DNA from: Allorhizobium sonneratiae
GTDB lineage: Bacteria; Pseudomonadota; Alphaproteobacteria; Rhizobiales; Rhizobiaceae
Length of the DNA: 64,000 nucleotides
Reading direction: 5' to 3'
Assembly: GCF_023700755.1 (NCBI RefSeq)
Contig: NZ_JAMKOJ010000001.1
Coordinates: forward strand, 186,001 to 250,000
The position numbers and the translations under genes are program-made. The notes below the pieces were generated by a model that saw only the letters and a program-made list of their open reading frames with translations, was not told the origin of the DNA and did not search any database. Shown piece by piece: positions 17,639 through 26,873 of this stretch (within the stretch, counting starts at the first letter, position 1; every line of letters starts with the position of its first letter).

Positions 17639-18697
17639 TCAGTTGAGAAGATCGCGAAGCGCAGCAACCAGCTGGTCGCATTCCTCATCGCTGCCAATGG
17701 TGATGCGCAGGTAATTCTCTGTCCTTGTGCTGGCAAACCGCCGCACCAGAATGGCGCGGTCTCTTAAAGCCTGCAAAAGCCTTGCCGCCTCATGATGGGC
17801 ATGGGTCACAAAGATGAAATTGGCCGAGGAGGGCAGGATGGTGAAGCCGAGATCGCGCAGTGCGTTGCTCAAGCGCTCACGGCTCGCCATCACCTTGCCG
17901 CAGCAGGCCTCGAACCAGGCTCGGTCCTGATAGCTGGCAAGCGCGCCAGCAAGGGTTATCCTGTCCAGCGGATAGGAGTTGAAACTGTCCTTCACCCGCT
18001 CCAGCGCCTCAATCAGCGGAGGCTGGCCAAGGGCGAAACCGACGCGCAAACCGGCAAGGCCGCGCGATTTGGAAAAGGTCTGCACCACCAGCAGATTGGG
18101 ATAGCGGGCAATCAGAGGAATGGCGCTATCCGCCCCGAAATCGACATAGGCTTCATCGATCACCACCACCTGATCGGGATGGTCGCGCAGCAGGGTCTCG
18201 ATGTCGGCCAGGGGAAGGGCGATGCCGGTTGGCGCATTGGGATTGGCCAGAATGATCGCGCCACATGCCTGCCGATAATCCTCAACCCTGATCCGCATGG
18301 CCCCATCAAGCGGGACGTCCCGGTAATCGATGCCGTAAAGCCGACACCAGACAGGGTAAAAACTATAGGTGACATCGGGAAAGAGCAGGGGCGCATCATG
18401 GTTCAGCAGAGCCTGAAAGACAAAGGCCAGCACCTCGTCGGAGCCATTGCCGACAAAGACCTGACTGGCATCAAGCCCGTTTTGCCCGGCGATTTCAGCG
18501 CGCAACGCTCTTGCCGTGGGATCGGGGTAAAGACGAAGTCTGTCATCGACCGCCGCGCGCATCGCCTCGATGGCAAGGGGGGATGGCCCATAGGGGCTTT
18601 CATTGGTGTTGAGCTTGATCAGCCCTGTCATGGCCGGCTGTTCACCGGCCACATAAGGGGTCAGGCCATGGACCAAAGGGCTCCAGAAACGGCTCAT
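17639..18697 (-). CDS. hisC: Histidinol-phosphate aminotransferase
   Basis: 352 residues, a PLP fold-type I enzyme that converts imidazole-acetol phosphate and glutamate to histidinol phosphate. [12 protein letters not shown] (29-40), GNGSDEVL (83-90), NPNAPTG (152-158), DEAYVDF and the Schiff-base lysine K210 in [12 protein letters not shown] identify the HisC family. It starts 20 bp after omp10 on the same strand, so the two may be co-transcribed. Rhizobia often have several HisC-like paralogs, so broader aromatic aminotransferase activity is possible. Confidence 0.9.
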   Translation of the reverse strand: MSRFWSPLVHGLTPYVAGEQPAMTGLIKLNTNESPYGPSPLAIEAMRAAVDDRLRLYPDPTARALRAEIAGQNGLDASQVFVGNGSDEVLAFVFQALLNHDAPLLFPDVTYSFYPVWCRLYGIDYRDVPLDGAMRIRVEDYRQACGAIILANPNAPTGIALPLADIETLLRDHPDQVVVIDEAYVDFGADSAIPLIARYPNLLVVQTFSKSRGLAGLRVGFALGQPPLIEALERVKDSFNSYPLDRITLAGALASYQDRAWFEACCGKVMASRERLSNALRDLGFTILPSSANFIFVTHAHHEAARLLQALRDRAILVRRFASTRTENYLRITIGSDEECDQLVAALRDLLN

Positions 18698-18717
18698 GGA
18701 TCAGGTCGCAACCAGGC

Positions 18718-19095
18718 TCAGCGCATCGCCATCTGCTGACGGCGCAGCGAGAAGTTCTGCCCGGTATCGGTGGTGCAGTTCAACTGATTGGGCGTGACCA
18801 GCGCGCAATTGACCCGCGACTGGGTCTTGCGGATCAGCGAGGTCATGTTGATCTCGACCAGCGTTGGTGACTGGTTGATATAGGTGCCCGAGGCCAAAAG
18901 CGCATTGTTGTCGGTCGAGCGGGTGGTGAAGGTGCCAGCCTGGAAAGTGGAGACGATGCCGTTCGGATCGACCCAGGCGCCGTCAACGCCTTGCGGACGC
19001 GGCGGTGCATAGCTGATTTCGCGCGGGGCCGGTCCCATGCATGAGGACAGGGCCATAGCGGCCAGAAGCAGGGTCGCTGCGCTTTTCACCTTCAT
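18718..19095 (-). CDS. omp10: Omp10-like outer-membrane lipoprotein
   Basis: 125 residues with a lipoprotein signal ([19 protein letters not shown]) whose lipidated Cys is residue 19. The mature part ([48 protein letters not shown]) matches my recollection of the Brucella Omp10 lipoprotein, including the two later cysteines. The molecular role is unknown; envelope integrity is the usual suggestion. It precedes hisC by 20 bp. Confidence 0.85.
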   Translation of the reverse strand: MKVKSAATLLLAAMALSSCMGPAPREISYAPPRPQGVDGAWVDPNGIVSTFQAGTFTTRSTDNNALLASGTYINQSPTLVEINMTSLIRKTQSRVNCALVTPNQLNCTTDTGQNFSLRRQQMAMR

Positions 19096-19483
19096 TTCAC
19101 GTCTCCCTCAGGCGTTGCGGACATTCAGCATCACGCATTTCATCAAAATCCAGCAGGATGCTGTACCATGACAGATTATTGCATCATACAATCCTTAAAT
19201 TGCAAGCAATTGAAGGAATTATGCAATAGCCCCGTCATGGAACGCCATGCTCAAATCATCAGTTTGAAAACGGCTTGCGCCGATTTTCGTCATTGTGAGG
19301 TATATTCAGCTCTTGTCCGCCTCTGCCGTCAAGCCCTAACCTTGGCTCTGACCGCGGCAGAATAGCCGTTTGCTGCAACAAAGAGCTGGCTGTTTCCATT
19401 GGGTCACAGCGCGGATGACGGCGGGTCTTTACCCGCCGCCGGCAGGCCTGTCACTCCTGCTCAACCCGGTCACGCCAACCGTG
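19096..19483. other. Intergenic region carrying a module-2 repeat
   Basis: About 390 bp between omp10 and homospermidine synthase. It contains a palindromic repeat (19173-19231) and a GGCGGGT CTTT ACCCGCC hairpin near 19418-19436 without a U-tract on either strand. The ORF readings here look non-coding. Confidence 0.5.
19173..19231. repeat. Dispersed palindromic repeat, module 2 (copy)
   Basis: ATTGCATCATACAATCC ... AATTGAAGGAATTATGCAAT is a diverged copy of the module-2 palindrome at 44881-44933 and 59915-59969 (GCTGCATCATT...AATGATGCAG). Confidence 0.65.
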
Positions 19484-20926
19484 TCAGCGCACCAGAATAT
19501 TTTTGAACTGCCACGGGTCCTTCTCGTCCAGATCTTCCGGGAACAGGCCCGGACGGCCGGTGAGCGGTGTCCAGTCGGTATAGTGGCCTTCCACCGGACC
19601 GAGATAGGGCAGTTGCACCTCAAGGCAACGTTTGTAATCCATTTCGTCGGCCTCGACGATGCCGGATGTCGGATTTTCCAGTGCCCAGACCATGCCGGCC
19701 AGAACGGCGGAGGTTACCTGCAGGCCGGTGGCGTTCTGGTAAGGTGCGATCCGGCGGGTTTCTTCAAGCGATAGCCGCGAACCATACCAATAGGCATTCT
19801 TGTCGTGGCCGTAGAGCAGCACGCCCAGTTCGTCGACGCCGTCCACCAGCTCGTTCTCGTCGAGAACATGCAGGACTGGCTGCGCCGTGCCGCCATTGCC
19901 GAACATTTCATGCAGCGACAGCACTGCATCATTGGCCGGGTGATAGGCATAATGGCAGGTCGGGCGGAAAACCACCTCATCGTCCTTCTCGACGGTGAAG
20001 TAATCGGCAATCGAGATCGATTCATTATGGGTGACGAGGAAGCCATATTGCGGCCCGGGTGTGGGGCACCAGGTGCGCACGCGGGTATTGGCGCCGGGCT
20101 GCTCCAGATAGATCGCGGCCTTGCAGCCCTTCTTGTGCTTTTTGGCGTTTTTCGGCATCCAGTTTTCATGGGTGCCCCAGCCAAGCTCGGAGGGTTGCAG
20201 ACCTTCGGAAATAAAGCCCTCGACCGACCAGGTGTTCCAGAACACATTGAGGGGCTTCGGATTTTTTGTCCGCTGGGTGTCGCGCTCGGCAATGTGGATG
20301 CCCTTGACACCAAGCTTCTTCATCAGCTTGGCCCAGCCGTGACGGTCATCGGCAGACGGTTCTTCGATGGTCAGCCCGGTGTCGCGGGCAATATTGACCA
20401 GCGCCTGCTTGACGAACCAGGAGACCATGCCGGGATTGGCGCCGCAGCAGGAGACGGCCGTGGTGCCGCCGGGATTTTTCTTCTTTTCCTGACGCACGGT
20501 TTCGCGCAGCGCATAATTGGTGCGCTCGGCATTGCCCTTGTCCTTATCGAAATAGAAGCCGAGCCAGGGTTCGACCACGGTGTCGATATAGAGGACATCG
20601 AGCTTGCGGCAGAATTTCATCAGATCGAGCGAGGATGTGTCGACCGAAAGATTGACGCAGAAGCCCTGACCTTCGCCCTCGGTGAGAAGCGGCTTCAACA
20701 GCTCCTTGTAATTCTCCCTGGTCACATGGGCCTGAATGTGCTTCACGCCATGTTTTGCCAGAATGCCCTGATCGTCCGGGTTCGGATCGATCACCACCAT
20801 CCGGGTCTTGTCATAGGTGAAATGTCGTTCGATCAGCGGCAGGGTGCCGCGGCCGATCGAGCCGAAGCCGATCATCACGATCGGGCCGGTGATCTCGCCA
20901 TAGACCGGATAGGTGGTGTCTGACAT
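19484..20926 (-). CDS. hss: Homospermidine synthase
   Basis: 480 residues. It makes sym-homospermidine from two putrescines (or putrescine plus spermidine) with bound NAD, the main polyamine of many rhizobia. The Rossmann start PIVMIGFGSIGRGTLPLIERHF (dinucleotide loop about 20-25), DPNPDDQGILAKHG, SVDTSSLDLMKFC, VSCCGANPGMVSWFVKQAL and TCHYAYHPANDAVLSLHE are characteristic of bacterial HSS, as is the length. No ornithine decarboxylase lies next to it. Its upstream region holds a short AT-rich direct repeat. Confidence 0.95.
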   Translation of the reverse strand: MSDTTYPVYGEITGPIVMIGFGSIGRGTLPLIERHFTYDKTRMVVIDPNPDDQGILAKHGVKHIQAHVTRENYKELLKPLLTEGEGQGFCVNLSVDTSSLDLMKFCRKLDVLYIDTVVEPWLGFYFDKDKGNAERTNYALRETVRQEKKKNPGGTTAVSCCGANPGMVSWFVKQALVNIARDTGLTIEEPSADDRHGWAKLMKKLGVKGIHIAERDTQRTKNPKPLNVFWNTWSVEGFISEGLQPSELGWGTHENWMPKNAKKHKKGCKAAIYLEQPGANTRVRTWCPTPGPQYGFLVTHNESISIADYFTVEKDDEVVFRPTCHYAYHPANDAVLSLHEMFGNGGTAQPVLHVLDENELVDGVDELGVLLYGHDKNAYWYGSRLSLEETRRIAPYQNATGLQVTSAVLAGMVWALENPTSGIVEADEMDYKRCLEVQLPYLGPVEGHYTDWTPLTGRPGLFPEDLDEKDPWQFKNILVR

Positions 20927-21271
20927 GAAGGGTCTCCTGGAAAGCCGTTTGCTGCAAACCGGCCCGCTGAGCCTGAGCGGATGTCGCCGGACTCTGCCGT
21001 TCGCGATAGTCTTTTGTTGTCGTCCGTTTTTTCGGGATCACCACTTGCGATGGACCCTTGTGGACTTTCAATTTCTTTGTTTTCGTTTGTATCTTTGTTT
21101 TCGTTTGTCTTTGCGGGAAAACCGGTAACCACTTTTCCCTGACAAACTCTAGATCACAGTTGAGCGACAGAATAAAGACGAATCCCATGCGGTTTGCCCC
21201 TGTCGGGGCCGGGTTATCCCGGTAAATCGACAGATGTTCGGGAAAAACCGCCTCAGCTTGGCCGGTCCGTG
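20927..21271. other. Intergenic region upstream of hss
   Basis: About 345 bp. It contains a 16-bp direct repeat, CTTTGTTTTCGTTTGT, at 21075-21090 and 21093-21108 (period 18), in the hss leader or promoter. No gene is evident. Confidence 0.6.
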
Positions 21272-21919
21272 TCAGGCCACCGCCTTGCTCACGGCGGTCT
21301 CGGCCAGCTCACAGCGGATAAGCCCACGCAGCGCATTGCCAACGAAGATGCGTTTTCCCTTGAGCATGTCGGGTTTCACGACCTCGGAGCGTGCTTTTCG
21401 CTCACGGATCAGATCGGCGCGCAAAATACCGGGCAGCAGTCCGCTGGCCAGCGGCGGGGTGATCAATATGCCATCCGGCCCCTCGACGAAGAGATTGGTG
21501 ATTGTGCCTTCGCAAAGCTCGCCGCGCTCGTTCGTGAGCAGCACCTCGTCGGCTTCGTCCTTGCTGTATTCGGCCCTTGCTGCCTCATAGGGGTCGCGCC
21601 GCGAGGTCTTGTGACGGTAAAGCGGATCGTCGGATTTCAGCCTGGTCTTTTCGGCAATTTTCAGCCGCCAGACCGTGCTCTCCGCCACCGGCTCGAAGGG
21701 CGTGACGGTCACCTCGATCTTGCCGCGAAAATTCATGATCAGGCGCACGCGCAGAGCCACATCGCCGCTCACAGCCTCTTTCAGCGCCGCCTCCGGCTTG
21801 ACCGGCAGGCGAAAGCCAAGCGCATCGGCCGAGCGGTTCAAGCGCCGCAGATGCTGGTCCAGCCGCAGAAACCCGTTCTCAGGCTCCCAACGCAGCGTTT
21901 CAATCAGCGAGAAATCCAT
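21272..21919 (-). CDS. pabC: Aminodeoxychorismate lyase-like class IV aminotransferase
   Basis: 215 residues. PLP-dependent branched-chain/D-amino-acid/ADC-lyase fold; in this context it probably converts 4-amino-4-deoxychorismate to p-aminobenzoate and pyruvate for folate. Visible family features are DFSLIETLRWEPENGFLRLDQHL, the lysine-containing YRHKTSRRDPYEAAR, and ELCEGTITNLFVE followed by TPPLASGLLPGILR. Its start overlaps the end of pabB by 16 bp, so the two are translationally coupled. Confidence 0.88.
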   Translation of the reverse strand: MDFSLIETLRWEPENGFLRLDQHLRRLNRSADALGFRLPVKPEAALKEAVSGDVALRVRLIMNFRGKIEVTVTPFEPVAESTVWRLKIAEKTRLKSDDPLYRHKTSRRDPYEAARAEYSKDEADEVLLTNERGELCEGTITNLFVEGPDGILITPPLASGLLPGILRADLIRERKARSEVVKPDMLKGKRIFVGNALRGLIRCELAETAVSKAVA

Positions 21920-23073
21920 TGATCACCTATCGCAAATCGCGCCTTCAGCAGGCATTCCTCATACTCTGCTTCGGCGGTCGAATCAAAAACAATGCCGCCG
22001 CCGACATTGAAAACCGCCTTGCCGGAATTGTTAAGCCCTTCTTTTACGAGTGTTATCGTGCGGATGGCGACGGAAAAGCGCATCGGCCCCGCCGGATCGC
22101 ACCAGCCGATTGCGCCGCAATAGATGTCGCGCGGACCTTGTTCCAGCCGGTGCAGGATCTGCATGGCCGAGAGTTTCGGTGCGCCGGTGATGGAGCCGCA
22201 GGGAAAAAGGGCGGCGAGAATGTCGCCAAGGCCGGTGCCGGGTTTGAGTCTGCCGCGCACATGGCTGACCAGCTGATGCAGTGTGGGATAGGTCTCGATC
22301 TCGAAGAGTTTTGGTACCGACAGGCTGTCCGGCATAATGATGCGGCAGAGGTCGTTGCGCAGGAGATCGACGATCATCCGGTTTTCCGCCTGGGTCTTCT
22401 CATCGGCGACCATGGCCGCCTTGATCGCCGCATCCTCCTCAGGCGTGGCACCGCGTGGTGCCGTGCCTTTCATCGGATGGGTCTCGATGAAGCCGGCCTC
22501 GTCCACCTTGAAAAACAGCTCCGGCGAGCGCGAGACGATGGCAGGACCGTAAGCCTCGCCGAAATCGATCAACGCGCCGTATGACACCGGCTGACGCGCG
22601 ATCAGGGTGTGAAACAGGTCCTCAGGGCTGCCCTCAAACTGCGCCTTGACCGGCATGGTCAGGTTGGCCTGATAACAATCGCCACGACGCAGATGGGCGT
22701 GCAATGCTTCGAAACGGGTGCGATACTCCTCGAAAGGCCAGGCGGCCTGCGGGGCCGACAGCGTGGCCGTTGGACGCCTATCTGCCCCGAAGGGGTCATG
22801 GTCGCCGGGTGGCGCATCATAAAGGCCGAAGCAGAGAAGGGGTGTCGGCCGGTTTTCGGGGATCAAGGGACGAAGCTTGTCTTCAAAGACGAAACCGGCT
22901 TCATAGGTGATGAAACCGGCCAGCCATAAGCCCTCTTGTCGCGCCGCATCCAACCGCGCCAGCGCCGGACGAATCTCTGCCGCCCTGCGGGCGCAGACGA
23001 TTTCGACCGGTTCGGCAAAGGTCATAGCCTCGCCGCTTTTGTCATTGCGAAAGACAAGGAATGGTGCGCGCAT
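21904..23073 (-). CDS. pabB: Aminodeoxychorismate synthase component I
   Basis: 389 residues (ATG 23073; another ATG is one codon upstream). Chorismate-binding domain that aminates chorismate to 4-amino-4-deoxychorismate. Diagnostic stretches are GDCYQANLTMPV, SRSPELFF, HPMKGTAPRG, MIVDLLRNDLCRI, and SITGAPKLSAMQIL with GPRDIYCGAIGW. It overlaps pabC, making a p-aminobenzoate module. The glutamine amidotransferase partner (PabA/TrpG) is not here. Confidence 0.93.
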   Translation of the reverse strand: MRAPFLVFRNDKSGEAMTFAEPVEIVCARRAAEIRPALARLDAARQEGLWLAGFITYEAGFVFEDKLRPLIPENRPTPLLCFGLYDAPPGDHDPFGADRRPTATLSAPQAAWPFEEYRTRFEALHAHLRRGDCYQANLTMPVKAQFEGSPEDLFHTLIARQPVSYGALIDFGEAYGPAIVSRSPELFFKVDEAGFIETHPMKGTAPRGATPEEDAAIKAAMVADEKTQAENRMIVDLLRNDLCRIIMPDSLSVPKLFEIETYPTLHQLVSHVRGRLKPGTGLGDILAALFPCGSITGAPKLSAMQILHRLEQGPRDIYCGAIGWCDPAGPMRFSVAIRTITLVKEGLNNSGKAVFNVGGGIVFDSTAEAEYEECLLKARFAIGDQWISR

Positions 23074-23221
23074 CATGCCGAGCGGTTTAGCCGATTATCG
23101 GCCAAAGCAAAACAGCAATATACCAAGGTGTGTGTGGTCTTTGGCAGGGTGTTGGACGATGTCGGGACGGCAAATCCGCCTCTTGCTTTCGCCGGTCAAT
23201 TCTGTTGGCTTGTCGTCGCCA

Positions 23222-23482
23222 TCAGGACCAGAACTGGTCGAGCCAGAGATTGAGACGGTTAAAGCCGGGGCTGTTGACCGAATAGATGCGCTGTGTGCCC
23301 TTGGTGGTCACCGTCACAAGATCGCATTCCAGCAATGCCTTGAGATGCTGCGACACAGCGGGCCGGCTGATTGGCAGGCCATTGGCCAGGTCGTTGACGG
23401 TTTTGGGTGAGCGCCTGAGCTCCTCCAGCAGGTGGCGGCGATTGGGATCGGCAATGGCGGCGAAGGGATCGGTTGTGCTCAT
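23222..23482 (-). CDS. ArsR-family winged-helix transcriptional regulator
   Basis: 86 residues. A single winged helix-turn-helix: DPNRRHLLEELRRSPKTVNDLA, then the recognition segment LPISRPAVSQHLKALLEC, then the wing VTVTTKGTQRIYSV. It lacks the ArsR metal-site cysteines, so it belongs to the SdpR-like non-metal group. It lies between tauE (82 bp upstream) and pabB on the same strand. Its target is unknown; the adjacent exporter is one candidate. Confidence 0.88.
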   Translation of the reverse strand: MSTTDPFAAIADPNRRHLLEELRRSPKTVNDLANGLPISRPAVSQHLKALLECDLVTVTTKGTQRIYSVNSPGFNRLNLWLDQFWS

Positions 23483-23564
23483 GGTGAAACGTTACGTCAT
23501 GGTGGTCGTTTCGGCAAGGGCAGTCCTGGCTTACCAATGAAATTTCTTCACGTTTACAACAGGA

Positions 23565-24326
23565 TTAAAGAAAACTGTCGGCAATGAGCTTGACGCCTGC
23601 CAAAAGCGTCATGCCGTAGACCAGCGGATAGAATGTTTCGGGTTTCAGTCGCCTGACGATGGCCGCACCGATCATGGTCGAGATGAGGGCGAGCGGCATC
23701 AGCACCAGCGACAGCTTGAAATTGCTGAAATCGAGTTCGCCGAGCGCGATATAGGGAATGAGCTTGACCGCGTTCAAAATGGCGAAGAACCGGACGCTTG
23801 CCCCCGTATAAGAGCGTGGATTGAGTTTTAACGGCAGAGCGTAGATTTCAAAAGGCGGGCCTCCGGCATGGGCGATGAAGCTGGCATAGCCGGCAACCGA
23901 ACCCCAAAGTCCGGCCTTGAGCGGATGATGGCGCCTTGCCGGAAGGGTGTCGTGACCGATGCCTTTGAGGCGGCGCAGGAAATAACGACCGGCAAAGGTG
24001 GTGGTGATCAGGCCGAGTGCCAGCCGCATCATGGCAACCGGCACCAGCGCCGAGGTCAGATAGCCGATCCCGATGCCGGCGAGCGCTCCCGGCAGCAGCA
24101 TGATCAGGGTTTTCCGGTCATTTTCATGTCGCCAGCTATAAAGTGCGACAGCATCCATAACGATCAGGATCGGCAGGAAAATGGCCGCTGCCGCCAGAGG
24201 TGGCACCGCAAGCGCCAGAATCGGCACAGCCATCAGAGAGAACGCACCGCCCAGCCCGCCCTTTGACAGGCCAACGAGAAAAACGGCGGGAATGGCTGCA
24301 AGATAAAATTGGATATCGGTGAGCAT
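23565..24326 (-). CDS. TauE/SafE-family sulfite/organosulfonate exporter-like protein
   Basis: 253 residues with about eight hydrophobic segments. The start AAIPAVFLVGLSKGGLGGAFSLMAVPIL and the mid-protein repeat VAGYASFIAHAGGPPFEIYALPL are the two pseudo-symmetric motifs of the family. Transports sulfite, sulfonates or related anions in characterised members; the substrate here is unknown. An ArsR regulator follows on the same strand. Confidence 0.9.
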   Translation of the reverse strand: MLTDIQFYLAAIPAVFLVGLSKGGLGGAFSLMAVPILALAVPPLAAAAIFLPILIVMDAVALYSWRHENDRKTLIMLLPGALAGIGIGYLTSALVPVAMMRLALGLITTTFAGRYFLRRLKGIGHDTLPARRHHPLKAGLWGSVAGYASFIAHAGGPPFEIYALPLKLNPRSYTGASVRFFAILNAVKLIPYIALGELDFSNFKLSLVLMPLALISTMIGAAIVRRLKPETFYPLVYGMTLLAGVKLIADSFL

Positions 24327-24639
24327 GGCGGGTCAGTTGGCGGTTGAAACCCGACAGTGATCGCAGGCCCGGACGGGAATGGCAACCTCACCTTTGCAGA
24401 CGAAGCCTTCTTCAGCGGTCGGGACATGAGGATCTGATCTATAATGTCACGATGACACCGCACGGTCTTTGCCGTAAAAACCGGTTTCCTCTTTTCGCTC
24501 CGATGTTATAGAGACGATGCCATAGAGACAAAGCAATCCTTGACGCGGGTAGACAGCCGATACTCCGGCGGCACTCCGTTTCCTGATTTTGTTTTGCCTG
24601 CCATGCTTTGGATATGCCTGAAAGAGAAACCGCCCGACC
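24327..24639. other. Intergenic region between tauE and the thiE-like gene
   Basis: About 310 bp of divergent promoter region. It holds a fragment of the rhizobial AAAACCGGTTTCC...TCCGATG repeat (24475-24512). No TPP riboswitch signature is visible despite the thiE-like gene downstream. Confidence 0.45.
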
Positions 24640-25293
24640 ATGACCGATCCTGAAACCCGCTGCCGTCTGGTTCTTGTCGCGCCGCCGCTTGGCGATGTGG
24701 CGTCTGCTGTTCGCATTCTCGGCGATGCCCTGAAGGGTGGCGATGTCGCCACCGTGCTGTTGCCGCAATATGAGCTGACAGACCCCGATTTTCAGACGCT
24801 GGCGGAGGCGGTGACCCCGGTCATTCAGGCGGCGGGTGCCGCCGTGATTGTCGTGGATAACAGCCGCGTTGCCGGTCGCGCCAAAGCCGATGGACTTCAT
24901 GTGAGCGGCGATTTCGAGACGCTGGCGGATGCGGTGGAAAAATTCACGCCGAAGCTGATCGTCGGCGCAGGCGGCGCCAAGGATCGCCATGCGGCGCTGG
25001 AAATCGGCGATATTGCGCCCGACTATATTTTCTTCGGCAAGCTGGACGGCGACATCAAGCCGGACGCCCATGACAAGAACCTGGCGCTGGGAGAATGGTG
25101 GTCGTCGATGATCGAAATTCCCTGCATTGTCATGGGCGGCACCGATCCGGCCTCTGCCCTTGCGGTGGCGCAGACGGGGGCGGAATTCGTCGCGCTCGGC
25201 AAGGCCGTGTTTGCCGATCCTGCCAATGCCGCAACCGTTATTGCTCAGGTCAATGCCCTGCTTGACGAAAAAGCGCCACGGTTTCACGATTGA
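24640..25293 (+). CDS. Thiamine-phosphate synthase-like protein
   Basis: 217 residues with a ThiE/TenI-type TIM barrel: RLVLVAPPL, GDVATVLLPQYEL, AAVIVVDNSRVAGRAKADGLHV, APDYIFFGKLDG, CIVMGGTDPASALAV and AEFVALGKAVF. Several substrate-loop residues differ from canonical ThiE, and no other thiamine gene is adjacent, so this is probably a paralog of uncertain substrate. Its stop overlaps a TTG of the following Sel1-repeat gene, implying co-transcription. Confidence 0.78.
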   Translation: MTDPETRCRLVLVAPPLGDVASAVRILGDALKGGDVATVLLPQYELTDPDFQTLAEAVTPVIQAAGAAVIVVDNSRVAGRAKADGLHVSGDFETLADAVEKFTPKLIVGAGGAKDRHAALEIGDIAPDYIFFGKLDGDIKPDAHDKNLALGEWWSSMIEIPCIVMGGTDPASALAVAQTGAEFVALGKAVFADPANAATVIAQVNALLDEKAPRFHD

Positions 25294-25301
25294 ACCAGAT
25301 T

Positions 25302-26723
25302 ATGCCGTCTGTTTTGAAACGCATCCTGCCCGGTTTTTTCGCGCTCGCCTGTCTGATGACCACAGGGGTGGCACTGGCTGACGACGTCAATCTGCTGAAA
25401 ACAGGCAAGGCGCCTTATGGGGCCTCGCGATCCGGGCGGGTGACGCGCGCACCGGATGCGGGCGAGGCAAGCCCGATCAACAGTCCGGACATCGACAGTC
25501 CTGACGGTGTGGACACCAGCTCGGATGGCGGGCTGACGCTTTTGGAGCGCATGGGCGTGCCCATGCCGCCGCTACCACCGGAAAAGCCGTATCACGGGCC
25601 GATTGATCTGGCTTATGGCGCGTTTCAGCGCGGCCTGTTCGCCACCGCCTACAAGGAAGCCGAAGTGCGGGCGCAAAAGGGCGATGCGGCAGCTGAAACC
25701 CTGCTGGGTGAGCTTTTGAGCCGCGGTCTTGGCGTGCGTCGCGATCCGAAGGCGGCGGCCTTATGGTATGGTAAGGCGGCCAAGGCCGGCAATCCGGCGG
25801 CGATGTTCATCTATTCCCTGCTGCTTTATGAAGGTCAGGATGTGACCCCCGACCGGGCGCTGGCGGAAGATTACATGAAGCGGGCGGCGCTGGCCGGCAA
25901 TGCATCTGCCGAATTCAACTGGGCGCAGATCCTTGTCTCGCAAAATCCCGGCGGGCGTGGCCTCGATCTGGCGCTGCCCTTTTATCTGAAATCGGCGGAT
26001 CAGGGCATTGCGGATGCGCAATATGCCGTCGCACTGATTTATCGCAATCAGGCGGATCTCGGACCGGAAAAGGCGGCAGAGGCGCGGCAATGGCTGTTTC
26101 GCGCCGCAAGGGCCGGTTTCGATACCGCCCAGCTCGATCTCGGTATCTGGCTGATCAACGGCATCTGCGGGCCGCAGGATCTGGAAGATGGGTTCAAGTG
26201 GCTGTGGATTGCCGCCAATCGCGGCAATGTCGCCGCCCAGAACAGGCTGGCGCACGCCTATGTCGAGGCGCTTGGCACAAGGCCCGATCCGGTGGCGGCG
26301 GCCAAATGGTATGTGTTGTCGCGCCGGGCAGGGCTCAACGATCCAAGCCTTGAGGATTTTTATCTCGGCCTGCCGGACCGTCAGCAGAAACAGGCGATCG
26401 AGGCGGCCAACGCCTTCCGCATCGGACCGCACCAGACCGCACTGGCGGTGTTGCAGCCGCCCGGTATGGCCGCGCCCGTGCCGATGCGCACAGCACCGGG
26501 ACCCGAGCTGAAACCGGCGCAGCCTGCCAGTGCCTCGATGATCCCGCAGGCGGAGGGCCTGCCCGGTGTGCCGGCGCAAATGAGCGCCGGACATGAGGAC
26601 AGTGTGCCGGCGCAATTAAGCACCGGACAGGGCAGCGGTAACGGCGGGGCGGGCCAGGGTGCGGGGCAGGACGGCAAAGCACCGCTGCTTCAAGAGAAGA
26701 GCGGCAAGACAGACTCCCCTTGA
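25302..26723 (+). CDS. Secreted Sel1-repeat (TPR-like) protein
   Basis: 473 residues from ATG 25302; a TTG at 25290 overlapping the previous stop is an alternative. The signal peptide is LPGFFALACLMTTGVALA. A disordered acidic linker precedes about five or six Sel1 repeats between residues 110 and 340 (GVRRDPKAAALWYGKAAKAG, TPDRALAEDYMKRAALAG and later units). The Ala/Pro/Gln-rich tail has two 12-residue units (VPAQMSAGHEDS, VPAQLSTGQGSG). Periplasmic scaffold of unknown function, encoded with the ThiE-like protein. Confidence 0.85.
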   Translation: MPSVLKRILPGFFALACLMTTGVALADDVNLLKTGKAPYGASRSGRVTRAPDAGEASPINSPDIDSPDGVDTSSDGGLTLLERMGVPMPPLPPEKPYHGPIDLAYGAFQRGLFATAYKEAEVRAQKGDAAAETLLGELLSRGLGVRRDPKAAALWYGKAAKAGNPAAMFIYSLLLYEGQDVTPDRALAEDYMKRAALAGNASAEFNWAQILVSQNPGGRGLDLALPFYLKSADQGIADAQYAVALIYRNQADLGPEKAAEARQWLFRAARAGFDTAQLDLGIWLINGICGPQDLEDGFKWLWIAANRGNVAAQNRLAHAYVEALGTRPDPVAAAKWYVLSRRAGLNDPSLEDFYLGLPDRQQKQAIEAANAFRIGPHQTALAVLQPPGMAAPVPMRTAPGPELKPAQPASASMIPQAEGLPGVPAQMSAGHEDSVPAQLSTGQGSGNGGAGQGAGQDGKAPLLQEKSGKTDSP

Positions 26724-26873
26724 ATTTGCCCGCGCTTTGTGGTCTTGAACCTGCCAATCGATGAAAGCTGCGGGTCTTGACCCGGTGCTGCGACCCATTC
26801 AGTCGTTTTGCCCCGCAAATTCCCCATGACCGACGCAGGCTTATCCGCCAATTTTTCTTGAAGGACGTTTCAT

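Noticed and set aside
24327..24639. TPP riboswitch upstream of the thiE-like gene
   Set aside because: No CTGAGA-type THI box or conserved helices could be found.
26724..26873. suhB-type conserved RNA upstream of suhB
   Set aside because: Neither strand shows a terminator hairpin with a U-run or a recognisable motif core.
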